Shown one piece after another: positions 54,567 through 62,661 of a stretch of 64,000 bases of DNA. How positions within the stretch are numbered: the stretch's first letter is position 1; each line of letters begins with the position of its first letter. The notes below the pieces were generated by a model. The model had not been told where the DNA came from, made no database searches, and saw only the letters and a list, made by a program, of their open reading frames with translations. Location: the NCBI RefSeq assembly GCF_003953935.1, contig NZ_RXLQ01000002.1:1-64000 (forward strand), in the 5' to 3' direction. Made by a program: the position numbers and the translations under genes. Origin of the DNA: Massilia atriviolacea. GTDB taxonomy: Bacteria; Pseudomonadota; Gammaproteobacteria; Burkholderiales; Burkholderiaceae_D.

Positions 54567-55532
54567 CTAGGCGAGCGGCGGCCTGTCACCCGACTGCGCG
54601 GCCGCGCGCGGCGTCGATGTTCCTTCCAGCAGGTTTTTCATGCGCCCGAGGTCCTCTTCCAGCGCGCGTTCGGGGTCGCCGCCGAACAGCGTGGCGACCG
54701 CCTTGCCCAGCGCTCCCGCCGGCGGCCGGTACGACAGCCGGACCGTGGCCAGCGTGCCGCCGCCCGACGCTTCGAACTGCACCGATGCGGCTTGTTCGAC
54801 TTCCGCGCCGGGCAGGCTGTGCCAGGCCAGGCGGCGCGGCCGCAGCTGTTCGGTCAACACCGTATCGAAGCCGACCTCGCTGCCAGCAGGCCCCTTGACC
54901 AGCCAGTGCGAGCGCCGGTTGCCGAGCTCGCGCACCTCGAGCACGTTGGCCATGAAACGCGGAAAATTGTCGTAGCTGGCCCACAGCTCGTACACCTGCT
55001 CGGGCGGGACGTCGATCCGGACGCATCGCTCGATCGTCACCAGGCCGCTGCGGGTTTGCCCACGCGCCAGGCCGGGCGGGGCGCCGCTACGCATCGCCCG
55101 CATCAGCAGCGCCGCGCCCGCCAGGCCCATGACCATGGCAAGCGGCATGCGCCGACCCGGCATGGCGCCATTGCGCATCGCCGACGGCCACCAGGATCGG
55201 CCGACGAGGGAGCGGCGGCGCTCGTCCGGGCCCGTCATTGCGGTTCCCGCTTGCGCCTGCCGGCGCCCGCCATCGGGACTTCCCGCGCCAGCGGCGCTTG
55301 CCATGTCGCCGGCGCGCTCCGCAAGCTTGGCGTGCGCGCGCGCGCCGACCTTGCGCACGACTTTGTCGAGCACATCGCCGCCCTGGCGCCCGAGCTGGCG
55401 CAGCCTGGTGCCGGACAGGGCCCGTCGCGGCGCGCCCCGGTCCGGGTCCATCATGTACATGGCGAGCGCGCCGAGCGCGGCCCCGCCCAGCCAGATGCCG
55501 AGATGAAGATCGTGTTGCGACCTCTGTTTCAT
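54567..55532 (-). CDS. Membrane-anchored SRPBCC family protein
   Basis: 321 residues from ATG 55532. The first 25 residues contain LGIWLGGAALGALAMYMMDPDRG, a short membrane segment, and a second one lies near 130 (PLAMVMGLAGAALLMRAM). The START/polyketide-cyclase-like SRPBCC domain runs from about 160 to the end: TIERCVRIDVPPEQVYELWASYDNFPRFMANVLEVREL, HWLVKGPAGSEVGFDTVLTEQLRPRRLAWHSLPG and VRLSYRPPAGALGKAVATLFG. Such proteins bind lipids or aromatic molecules and are frequent in stress clusters. It overlaps the phosphoribosyltransferase gene by 4 bp. Confidence 0.78.
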   Translation of the reverse strand: MKQRSQHDLHLGIWLGGAALGALAMYMMDPDRGAPRRALSGTRLRQLGRQGGDVLDKVVRKVGARAHAKLAERAGDMASAAGAGSPDGGRRQAQAGTAMTGPDERRRSLVGRSWWPSAMRNGAMPGRRMPLAMVMGLAGAALLMRAMRSGAPPGLARGQTRSGLVTIERCVRIDVPPEQVYELWASYDNFPRFMANVLEVRELGNRRSHWLVKGPAGSEVGFDTVLTEQLRPRRLAWHSLPGAEVEQAASVQFEASGGGTLATVRLSYRPPAGALGKAVATLFGGDPERALEEDLGRMKNLLEGTSTPRAAAQSGDRPPLA

Positions 55533-56233
55533 GGTTGCCTCCGTTCGCTTGCGTTGGTGGATGCCAGCTGCGCGCGCGCCTGGTCGCGCCAGGCGATGGC
55601 CAGCAGGTCTTGAACTTCCTCGTCGCCGGTCTGGCCGAATTCGCGGTACCAGCGGCCGACCGCGCCGAAGTCGCGCGGCCGCTGCGGGCAGACCAGTTCG
55701 TCGACCTCGGGCGCCAGTGCGGCGCAGCTGTCGGGCGCGCCGACCGGCACCGCGACCACGATGCGCGCCGCCCTGCGCGCCCGCGCCGCCCGTGCCGCCG
55801 CGCACATGGTGGCACCCGTGGCCAGGCCGTCGTCGACCAGGATGACGGTCCGGCCCGCCAGTTCCGGTTCCGGACGTGCGCCACGGTACTGGCGCGCCCG
55901 CCGCGCGATGTCGCGCAGTTCGCGTTCGCAGGCGGCGTCGATGTGCGCCGGGTCGATGCGGTGCGCGCGGATCGCGGCGGTATTGAGCACGCGGATGCCG
56001 CCGCTGGCGACCGCGCCCATCGCATATTCTTCATGCCCGGGCAAGCCGAGCTTGCGAACCAGCAGCACATCGAGCGCGAGACCGAGGGCGCGGGCGATGG
56101 CGAAGCCGACCGGGACCCCGCCGCGCGGCAGGGCCAGGACCAGTGCGTCCTCGCGCGCGGCGTAGTGGGCCAGTTCCAGCGATAGGAGCTTGCCGGCCTG
56201 CATGCGGTTTTTGAAGGGGCGAAAGCGAGCCAT
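55529..56233 (-). CDS. Phosphoribosyltransferase
   Basis: 234 residues from ATG 56233, with a near-perfect ribosome site AAGGAGG. LSLELAHYAAREDALVLALPRGGVPVGFAIARALGLALDVLLVRKLGLPGHEEYAMGAVASGGIRV starts the fold, and RTVILVDDGLATGATMCAAARAARARRA (about 137-164) is the PRPP-binding loop. The family resembles bacterial phosphoribosyltransferases of unknown substrate found with HdeD, SRPBCC and universal stress genes. Overlaps the SRPBCC gene (ATGA), so they form an operon. Confidence 0.88.
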   Translation of the reverse strand: MARFRPFKNRMQAGKLLSLELAHYAAREDALVLALPRGGVPVGFAIARALGLALDVLLVRKLGLPGHEEYAMGAVASGGIRVLNTAAIRAHRIDPAHIDAACERELRDIARRARQYRGARPEPELAGRTVILVDDGLATGATMCAAARAARARRAARIVVAVPVGAPDSCAALAPEVDELVCPQRPRDFGAVGRWYREFGQTGDEEVQDLLAIAWRDQARAQLASTNASERRQP

Positions 56234-56435
56234 CCTCCTTCGACAGCGAAACGCCGTGTCGGTTGCACGAATCCGTAGCAAAGATGACGATGCTGGTCGA
56301 CGGGCACGGCGCTCGTCGGCCTGACGACCCTTGCCGGCACTTTTTATGGCGCACGTTTGATCTGGCGCAGGGTGGACGTTTTTGAGGGATCGAAAGCGCG
56401 CCTGCGCTGTCTGATTCAGCAGGAGGGAAGATGCC

Positions 56436-57017
56436 ATGAACGACACCTTGCTAAGGAACTGGTGGCTGCTCGTTGCGCGCGGCGCCATCGCGATTGTGTT
56501 CGGCGTGCTCGCCATCGCGTGGCCGGCCGTCACGCTGCTGACGCTGACGGCCCTGTTCGCCGCGTTCACGCTGCTGGGCGGTGCGGTCTGGATCGTCGGC
56601 GCCATCAAATACCGTGGCATGGACCGGCACTGGTGGATGCCGATGCTGCTTGGCATCGTCAGCGTGGCGGTCGGCGTGCTGGCCACCTTCAATCCGGCCA
56701 TTACCTTGCTGACGCTGATCCTCCTGATGGGCGCCAATGCCGTGGTCAGCGGCGTGCTGGACATCGTCATTGCCGTCCGCGTGCGCAAGCTCATCCGTGG
56801 CGAATGGCTGTTGCTGCTCAGTGGGCTGGTGTCGATCGTGTTCGGCCTGATCGTCCTGCTGTTTCCGCTCGGCGCAGGCGCTGTCATGCTGGCCACCCTG
56901 ATCGGGGTGTATGCGATCTTGACCGGTGTTCTGCTGCTGTGCCTGGCCGTCCGCGTTCGCAGCTGGTCGCGCAGCGCCGGTGCGGGGCGCGCTAGCCCCG
57001 CGGCGGGGACAGGCTAG
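56436..57017 (+). CDS. HdeD family acid-resistance membrane protein
   Basis: 193 residues with six predicted membrane segments: NWWLLVARGAIAIVFGVLAIAWPAVTLLTLTALFAAFTLLGGAVWIVGA begins the DUF308 repeat, which recurs as VSVAVGVLATFNPAITLLTLILLMGANAVVSGVLDIVIAV. LLLSGLVSIVFGLIVLLFPLGAGAVMLATLIGVYAILTGVLLLCLAV is the third hairpin. E. coli HdeD supports acid resistance at high cell density. Divergent from the PRT/SRPBCC operon, which suggests shared stress control. Confidence 0.9.
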   Translation: MNDTLLRNWWLLVARGAIAIVFGVLAIAWPAVTLLTLTALFAAFTLLGGAVWIVGAIKYRGMDRHWWMPMLLGIVSVAVGVLATFNPAITLLTLILLMGANAVVSGVLDIVIAVRVRKLIRGEWLLLLSGLVSIVFGLIVLLFPLGAGAVMLATLIGVYAILTGVLLLCLAVRVRSWSRSAGAGRASPAAGTG

Positions 57018-57034
57018 CGCCCCCGTTGCCGTGC

Positions 57035-57874
57035 TCAGCCCAATTGCGCCCGATGGAAGCGCAGGTGGTCTTCCATGAAGGTGGAAATGAAGTAGTAGCC
57101 GTGGTCGTAGCCTTCATGCCGACGCAGTTCGAGCGGCTGGCGGGCCTTGGCGCAGGCCGCTTCAAAGGCTTCCGGATGGAGCTGCTGTTCCAGGAACTTG
57201 TCGGCCAGGCCCTGGTCGATCAGGATGCCGCCGGGGAAGGGCGCTTCCATCTCCAGCATCAGTTCGCTGGCGTCGTATTGTTTCCAGCTGTCGCGGTCGG
57301 CGCCGAGATAGCCGCCGAAGGCTTTTTCCCCCCACGGGCAGCGGGTGGGGGCGGCAATCGGTGCAAAGGCCGATACCGAGCGGAACAGGTCCGGGCGTTT
57401 CAGGGCGGTGACCAGCGCGCCGTGGCCGCCCATCGAGTGCCCGAAAATACCGACCTTGGCCGGGTTGACGGGCAGCTCGGCCACTACCAGCGCATGCAGT
57501 TCGAGCAGGTAGCTGAACATGCGGTAATGCTTGCTCCACGGGGCTTCGGTGGCGTCCAGGTAGAAGCCGGCGCCGGCGCCGAAGTCCCATGCATCGGTTT
57601 CGCCGGCAATGCTGGCGCCGCGCGGGCTGGTGTCCGGGCCGATCAGGATCAGTCCTTCGCGGGCCGCCGCGCGCTGGGCCCCGGCCTTGGTCGCAAAGGT
57701 CTCTTCGGTGCAGGTCAGGCCGGCCAGGTAGAACAGGGCGGGCAGCTTCTGGCCGTCGGGCACGGTCGGGATGAAGGCGGAAAAACGCATCGGCAGGCCG
57801 ATCGCGGTCGAGGCATGGCGGTAAAAGCGCTGTACGCCGCCGAAACAGGCGTGTTCTGATAAAAGTTCGAGCAT
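57035..57874 (-). CDS. fghA: S-formylglutathione hydrolase
   Basis: 279 residues from ATG 57874; a longer in-frame start at 57925 is unsupported. MLELLSEHACFGGVQRFYRHASTAIGLPMRFSAFIP is the usual FGH opening. KVGIFGHSMGGHGALVTAL (about 141-159) holds the nucleophile Ser, PLELRRHEGYDHGYYFISTFMEDH the His, and an Asp in GLADKFLEQQLHP the triad. It hydrolyses S-formylglutathione to formate and glutathione in formaldehyde detoxification. The partner alcohol dehydrogenase (frmA/adhC) is not adjacent. Confidence 0.93.
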   Translation of the reverse strand: MLELLSEHACFGGVQRFYRHASTAIGLPMRFSAFIPTVPDGQKLPALFYLAGLTCTEETFATKAGAQRAAAREGLILIGPDTSPRGASIAGETDAWDFGAGAGFYLDATEAPWSKHYRMFSYLLELHALVVAELPVNPAKVGIFGHSMGGHGALVTALKRPDLFRSVSAFAPIAAPTRCPWGEKAFGGYLGADRDSWKQYDASELMLEMEAPFPGGILIDQGLADKFLEQQLHPEAFEAACAKARQPLELRRHEGYDHGYYFISTFMEDHLRFHRAQLG

Positions 57875-58207
57875 CGGTCCGTCCAAGTGGTGAATGATGG
57901 CGCAAGTATGCCTTGTCGCAGCCAAGTTTGCCGCTCCGGCGGCTACCTCAGTGTGCAGACATGATTGTGATTTTCAGCGAACGGAAGCGGATGCCTTGCA
58001 AGGCGCCGCTGCTGGAAGCTGGAAATTGCAAGAATTTATGCGCACTGACCTGGCATCCTGAGTCGGAAATGCGTTGATGATGCGCTGTGGCGACATCGTA
58101 CCGGGACAGGGAGCACAGCGCAGACCGGCCGAGGCCTGGCGAGCATGTGTGAGGCAGTCTCGGTGCGATTGTCGTCATATTTATTCAAGGAATTTCCGGC
58201 TCGGGAC
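57875..58207. other. Intergenic stretch without gene
   Basis: 333 bp between fghA and the chromate transporter (both on the reverse strand). No convincing reading frame, terminator or operator was seen. A small reverse-strand frame of 76 codons (57948-58178) has no ribosome site or motif. Confidence 0.5.
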
Positions 58208-58801
58208 CTAGACCAGTTGCAGCCAGCCGAGCAGCGCGCCGCCGGCCAGTATCCACAGCAAGTGCAGCCTGGTGCGCCAGATCAGCAGCCCGCTCGCGAT
58301 GGCCAGCAGCCACAGCGGCCAGTCGGTGGCGAAGCGCTGGCTGGCGCTGCCGAGGATCCAGCTGGTCGACAGCAACAGGGCGATGACCACCGGCGCCATG
58401 CCTTGCTTGAAGGCGCGCACGGCCCGCAACTCGCGGTTGCGGTGGCCCCATTGCGCCGCGAAGTAAGTCAGCACGGTCGAGGGCAGCAAAATCCCGAACA
58501 TGGTCACCGCCACCCCCAGCAGGGCCGCGCCGGTGCTGCCGGCATTCATGCCGACCTGCCAGCCCATCAGGGCGACGAACAGCACGTTCGGTCCCGGCGC
58601 GGCCTGGGCCAGCGCGATGGCGTTGTTGAACTGCGCCTGGCTCAACCAGTGGTGCTGTTCGACCAGGTAGCGCTGCATTTCCGAGGTGGTCGAGATGGCC
58701 CCGCCGACCGACATCAGGGAAAGCATCAGGTAATGTCCGAACAGGCTGAGCCAGTCACTCCAGCTGAGTACGATTTGCGGCGGGATGTCGGCAGGGTTCA
58801 T
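58208..58801 (-). CDS. Chromate transporter, C-half subunit
   Basis: 197 residues, about six membrane segments. WSDWLSLFGHYLMLSLMSVGGAISTTSEMQRYLVEQHHWLSQAQFNNAIALAQAAPGPNVLFVALMGWQVG is the chromate-transporter (CHR) signature with the conserved AAPGPN. With the upstream gene it makes a two-component short CHR pair. It overlaps that gene by 4 bp (ATGA). Exports chromate, but many members have no known substrate. Confidence 0.92.
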   Translation of the reverse strand: MNPADIPPQIVLSWSDWLSLFGHYLMLSLMSVGGAISTTSEMQRYLVEQHHWLSQAQFNNAIALAQAAPGPNVLFVALMGWQVGMNAGSTGAALLGVAVTMFGILLPSTVLTYFAAQWGHRNRELRAVRAFKQGMAPVVIALLLSTSWILGSASQRFATDWPLWLLAIASGLLIWRTRLHLLWILAGGALLGWLQLV

Positions 58802-59373
58802 GAACGGATCCGGCGGTAGGTGAGGAAGCAGGCCAATCCCCCGACGCCGAACAGGACATATACCAGCGGCACGCGCACCAGCGCCACCAGCACGAAGCCT
58901 GTCGCGCACAGGGCCCAGCACCACAGTTGCGGCATGGGATTTTTGGACAGCGCCAGCGACAGCTTCAGGCCGGTGGCGCCGATCATGCCGGCCGACACTG
59001 CCGCCATGCCGCGCAAGGCGCCGGCCACGCCCGGATGGTCAATGAAGCGCGCATGTGCCAGCGCCAGCAGCAGTACCAGCAGCAGCGGCAGGGCCAGCAT
59101 GCCGGCCAGCGCCGACAGCGCGCCAGCCAGGCCGAAATAGCGCCCGCCGATCATCATCGACAGGTTGACGACGTTCGGCCCCGGCAGGATCTGGGCCACG
59201 GCCCAGTCTTCCAGGAATTCTTCATGGGTCAGCCATTGCTTGCGCTCAACAATTTCACGCTGGACGACCGCGAGCACGCCGCCGAAACCTTGCAGCGCCA
59301 GCAGGGTGAAGGAAACGAACAGGTCGGTCAGCGATTGCGGGCGCGGGCGCTCCGGGTGGGAGGGGGCGGTCAT
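58798..59373 (-). CDS. Chromate transporter, N-half subunit
   Basis: 191 residues. LTDLFVSFTLLALQGFGGVLAVVQREIVERKQWLTHEEFLEDWAVAQILPGPNVVNLSMMIGGRYFG carries the CHR domain with LPGPN, the counterpart of the APGPN in the next gene. Five or six membrane segments. First gene of the pair. Chromate resistance is the family's best-known role. Confidence 0.92.
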   Translation of the reverse strand: MTAPSHPERPRPQSLTDLFVSFTLLALQGFGGVLAVVQREIVERKQWLTHEEFLEDWAVAQILPGPNVVNLSMMIGGRYFGLAGALSALAGMLALPLLLVLLLALAHARFIDHPGVAGALRGMAAVSAGMIGATGLKLSLALSKNPMPQLWCWALCATGFVLVALVRVPLVYVLFGVGGLACFLTYRRIRS

Positions 59374-59414
59374 GCAATATTATCGCGCCGCCCTGGGCTC
59401 CTGTCCACGCGAGC

Positions 59415-59606
59415 TCAGCCGCCCCCGATGCCGCGCATCACGCGGCCGCTGCCGCCGCACTCGGGGCAGGCGCTGCCGTCGCCCAGCTTGCCCTTGCCGC
59501 TGCAGGCCGCGCAGATGTCTTCGCCAGCGCCGGGCGTGCCGGGTCTGGCGTCGTCGCCGGGGTTGAGCGGAGTGTCGGTGGCGATGGTGTCGGTCGGAAT
59601 AGTCAT
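59415..59606 (-). CDS. Small DnaJ-type zinc-finger protein
   Basis: 63 residues. CAACSGKGKLGDGSACPECGGSGR (about 34-57) contains two CxxCxGxG motifs, as in the zinc-binding region of DnaJ, here alone. The N-terminal 30 residues are Thr/Asp/Pro-rich and disordered. May be a small thiol or metal-binding protein. ATG 59606 has no obvious strong ribosome site. Confidence 0.65.
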   Translation of the reverse strand: MTIPTDTIATDTPLNPGDDARPGTPGAGEDICAACSGKGKLGDGSACPECGGSGRVMRGIGGG

Positions 59607-59849
59607 GATGGCCTCGGCAAGGGTGGTGGGCGCGCGGCGGCGCACACCGTCATTCTGGCGTCGGCGGCGCCACGCCGGCGCCGCGTTGCCGCTCACTAAA
59701 ATGGCGCGATCCAAGCTATGCCCGACGCATATTTTTTGCCGATTCGATGGAAGCTTGACATTGACTTTGATGTTTATTGATGGATACTCGTTAGGCAATC
59801 TGGGTTCCCGTTCCGACATTCTTGCAATCCCTTGTAAGGAAATCACAAC

Positions 59850-60077
59850 ATGAATCGACAGCAACACCATGACAGCGGCGGTCTCGCCCTGGCCGATCCC
59901 GCTTATCAACGCCAGGACCTGCGCCAGCGCGACATCGTCAACCATGCCATCTCGGTCCAGGAAAGCAGCAATACCATGGCGGCCATCGAGTACCTGAAAT
60001 CGCGCGATATTCCTCCCGACGTGATCGCACGGGTGTTGCTGGAACCACAGCGCCGGCGCGGTGCACTCCCCCATTGA
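59850..60077 (+). CDS. Small hypothetical protein
   Basis: 75 residues, preceded by AAGGAAATC seven bases before ATG 59850. RDIVNHAISVQESSNTMAAIEYLKSRDIPPDVIARVLLEP looks like one or two helices with a short loop. No family recognised. The base composition is normal for the region. Confidence 0.6.
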   Translation: MNRQQHHDSGGLALADPAYQRQDLRQRDIVNHAISVQESSNTMAAIEYLKSRDIPPDVIARVLLEPQRRRGALPH

Positions 60078-60182
60078 GCGCGGCGGGACGGTTGCGCGTC
60101 CCTCGCAGGCGCGCGTGCGATGCGGTATGCATATCAGAATGTCATCGAATCGACCGGCCCGCACTGCATGCGCAACAGGCGG

Positions 60183-60400
60183 TTATGCACAAAAAAATCT
60201 TGTAGGAAATTTCCTATTATTTTTTTAGCGCCTTCCCCATTGACTTTGTAAGTGCTTGATTTATATAGACATAATTTCTGCCTCACGAATGAGCATTTTG
60301 TTGAAACCCGCATCGTTACACGCTTGCGGACTGTCAAGGGGGGATTATCCACAAAGTTATCCACAGCGTTTGTGGATATCCCAAAAAGACCTTTAGAAAC
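60183..60400. other. DnaA-box module 1 (intergenic)
   Basis: TTATCCACA at 60345-60353 and 60357-60365 and inverted TGTGGATAT at 60371-60379 lie upstream of the SOS helicase gene. An additional TTATGCACA is at 60183-60191. Box starts are 12 and 14 bp apart. The element includes TGTAGGAAATTTCC (60201) and GCATTTTGTTGAAACCCGCA (60293). A homologous copy is at 63612-63835. Boxes two and three also form an 8-bp hairpin with a 5-nt loop. The 60078-60510 interval has no gene; an AT-rich tract lies at 60213-60280. Confidence 0.7.
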
Positions 60401-60510
60401 GGCTACTTAGCGCGCATAAGCCGATATGGACCAGCGCTTCGAGCGCGCGCGCAGGCACGGGACCGCCGACCCGCCGGCCGAGGCGCGGGGTTTTCACTTG
60501 CGTAATCATA

Positions 60511-60526
60511 CTGTATAAATGTACAG
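60511..60526 (+). promoter_or_regulatory. LexA (SOS) box of the UvrD-like helicase
   Basis: CTGTATAAATGTACAG (60511-60526) is a perfect CTGT-N8-ACAG SOS box. It contains a TATAAA at 60514-60519 that may be the -10 element. It ends 2 bp before the helicase ATG, so repression by LexA would cover the start region; a TTTTCA at 60491-60496 could be a weak -35. Confidence 0.85.
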
Positions 60527-60528
60527 TC

Positions 60529-62655
60529 ATGTCAACTCCAGTTCGAATGTCCGATATGACCGCAGCTTTTCACGCCGACGCCCCCGCCGACGCCGTCGAC
60601 GATCCCTTCGCCAGCCTCAACCCCGCGCAGCGCGCCGCCGTCGAGCACGACATCGGCGCGGCCCCGGCCGACGTCCGGCCCCTGCTGGTGATCGCCGGCG
60701 CCGGTTCCGGCAAGACCAATACCCTGGCGCACCGCGTGGCGCGCCTGATCATGAGCGGCGCCGACCCGCAGCGCATCCTGCTGCTCACCTTTTCGCGCCG
60801 CGCCGCCAACGAGATGACGCAGCGCGCCGGCAATGTGCTGCAGCGGATCATGGGCCTGCGCGGCGGCCAGGCCCCGGCCCTGCCCTGGGCCGGCACCTTT
60901 CACAGCATCGGCGCGCGCCTGCTGCGCGAGTACGCCGGCCGCATCGGCCTGGACGAGTCCTTCACCATCCACGACCGGGGCGATTCGGAAGACCTGATGG
61001 GCATGGTGCGCCACGAGATCGGCCTGACCCAGACCCAGAAACGCTTCCCCCTGAAGGGCACCTGCCTGGCCATCTATTCGCGCGCGGTCAACAGCCGCGA
61101 TCCGCTGGCGCTGGTGCTCCAGAGTACCTTTCCGTGGTGCAGCGAGTGGGAAGCCGAGCTGAAGACCCTGTTCGGGGCCTACGTGGACGCCAAGCAAGAA
61201 CAGAACGTCCTCGATTACGACGATCTTCTGCTGTTCTGGGCCGAGATGGCGGCCGATCCGGAACTCGGCGCACACATCGGCAGCCTGTTCGACCATGTGC
61301 TGGTGGACGAGTACCAGGACACCAACCGCCTGCAGGCCGCCATCCTGATGGGCATGAAGCCGGGCGGGGAGGGCGTGATGGTGGTCGGCGACGACGCCCA
61401 GTCGATTTATTCCTTCCGTGGCGCGACGGTGCGCAATATTCTCGATTTCCCCAAGCAATTCGCGCGCGAAGCGCACATCGTCACGCTCGAGCGCAACTAC
61501 CGCTCGACCCAGCCGATCCTGGACGCGTCCAACGCCGTGATCGGCGCCGCGCTGGAACGCCACGCCAAGACCTTATGGACCGACAAGGTCTCGACCGTGC
61601 TGCCGCAACTGGTGCTCATTCCCGACGAGGCCGAGCAGGCGCGCTGGGTCTGCAATCGCATCCTGGAGCACCGCGAAACCGGCATGGCGCTGAAGGCCCA
61701 GGCCGTGCTGTTCCGGGCCGCCAGCCACAGCGCCGCGCTGGAGCTCGAACTCATGCGCCGCAACATTCCTTTCGTCAAATTCGGCGGACTCAAGTTCCTC
61801 GAAGCGTCGCATATCAAGGATGTGCTGGCGGTGCTGCGCTTCGCCCAGAATCCCAGCGGCAGGGTGGCCGGTTTCCGCGTCTTGCAGCTGGTGCCCGGCA
61901 TCGGCGCCGCCACCGCCACCCGCTTGCTCGATGCGGTCGCCGAGGCTGCCGAGCCGCTGCGCGCGGTCGAGCAGTTTGCCGCGCCCGCCAGGAGCGGCGG
62001 CGACTGGCAGCAGTTCGTCGACCTGTTTCGCGCCCTGCGTTCGCCAGGGTTGCGCTGGCCGGCCGATATCGCGCTGGCCACGAACTGGTACCTGCCGCAC
62101 CTTGAACGCCTGCATGACGACGCCCAGGTGCGCGCGGCCGACGTGGAACAGTTGGCGCGCCTCGCATCCGGCCATGGCTCGCGCGAAACGTTCCTGGCCG
62201 AGATCACCCTCGATCCGCCCGAAGCGACCAGCGACCGCGCCGGGCCGCCCCTGCTGGACGAGGATTACCTGATTCTCTCGACCATCCATTCCTCCAAGGG
62301 GCAGGAGTGGAAGTCGGTGCACGTGCTCAATGTGGTGGACGGTTGCATCCCGTCGGATATGAGCACCGGCAATTCGGACGATATCGAGGAGGAACGCCGC
62401 CTGCTGTACGTGGCCATGACGCGCGCCAGGGAGCATTTGCACCTGGTGGTGCCGAACCGCTTCTTCATCAAGCAGCAGGCGCAGATGGGCGACCGGCATG
62501 TGTACGCGGCGCGCTCGCGCTTCATTAGCCCGGCCATGCTCAAGCATTTCGAGGAATCGGTGTGGATGACGGCCGACACCGCGCAAAGCAGGAAGCCGAT
62601 GCCCGACAGCGTGCGCATGCTGGTGCGCGAACGCGCCCGCAATGCCTGGAAGTAA
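60529..62655 (+). CDS. UvrD/Rep-type ATP-dependent DNA helicase
   Basis: 708 residues. Superfamily 1 motifs: LLVIAGAGSGKTNTLAHRVA (Ia/Walker A, about 52-70), LLLTFSRRAANEMTQRA, GTFHSIGARLLREYAGRIGL, LVDEYQDTN (motif II, near 262), GDDAQSIYSFRGA (motif III), RNYRST (motif IV), STIHSSKGQEWKSVHVLNVVDGCIP (V) and EEERRLLYVAMTRAREHLHL (VI). It lacks the long C-terminal Tudor region of UvrD. The start ATG lies directly after a LexA box, implying SOS induction. Upstream is a DnaA-box module. Could serve in repair or in replication restart. Confidence 0.9.
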   Translation: MSTPVRMSDMTAAFHADAPADAVDDPFASLNPAQRAAVEHDIGAAPADVRPLLVIAGAGSGKTNTLAHRVARLIMSGADPQRILLLTFSRRAANEMTQRAGNVLQRIMGLRGGQAPALPWAGTFHSIGARLLREYAGRIGLDESFTIHDRGDSEDLMGMVRHEIGLTQTQKRFPLKGTCLAIYSRAVNSRDPLALVLQSTFPWCSEWEAELKTLFGAYVDAKQEQNVLDYDDLLLFWAEMAADPELGAHIGSLFDHVLVDEYQDTNRLQAAILMGMKPGGEGVMVVGDDAQSIYSFRGATVRNILDFPKQFAREAHIVTLERNYRSTQPILDASNAVIGAALERHAKTLWTDKVSTVLPQLVLIPDEAEQARWVCNRILEHRETGMALKAQAVLFRAASHSAALELELMRRNIPFVKFGGLKFLEASHIKDVLAVLRFAQNPSGRVAGFRVLQLVPGIGAATATRLLDAVAEAAEPLRAVEQFAAPARSGGDWQQFVDLFRALRSPGLRWPADIALATNWYLPHLERLHDDAQVRAADVEQLARLASGHGSRETFLAEITLDPPEATSDRAGPPLLDEDYLILSTIHSSKGQEWKSVHVLNVVDGCIPSDMSTGNSDDIEEERRLLYVAMTRAREHLHLVVPNRFFIKQQAQMGDRHVYAARSRFISPAMLKHFEESVWMTADTAQSRKPMPDSVRMLVRERARNAWK

Positions 62656-62661
62656 GCGCCT

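Noticed and set aside
60134..60364. 76-codon reverse frame inside the DnaA-box region
   Set aside because: Runs through the boxes and AT-rich tract; no ribosome site, low complexity.
60183..60400. Chromosomal oriC
   Set aside because: The boxes are suggestive, but dnaA, dnaN, rpmH, gidA and par genes are absent and a near-identical second module exists, so an origin is not claimed.
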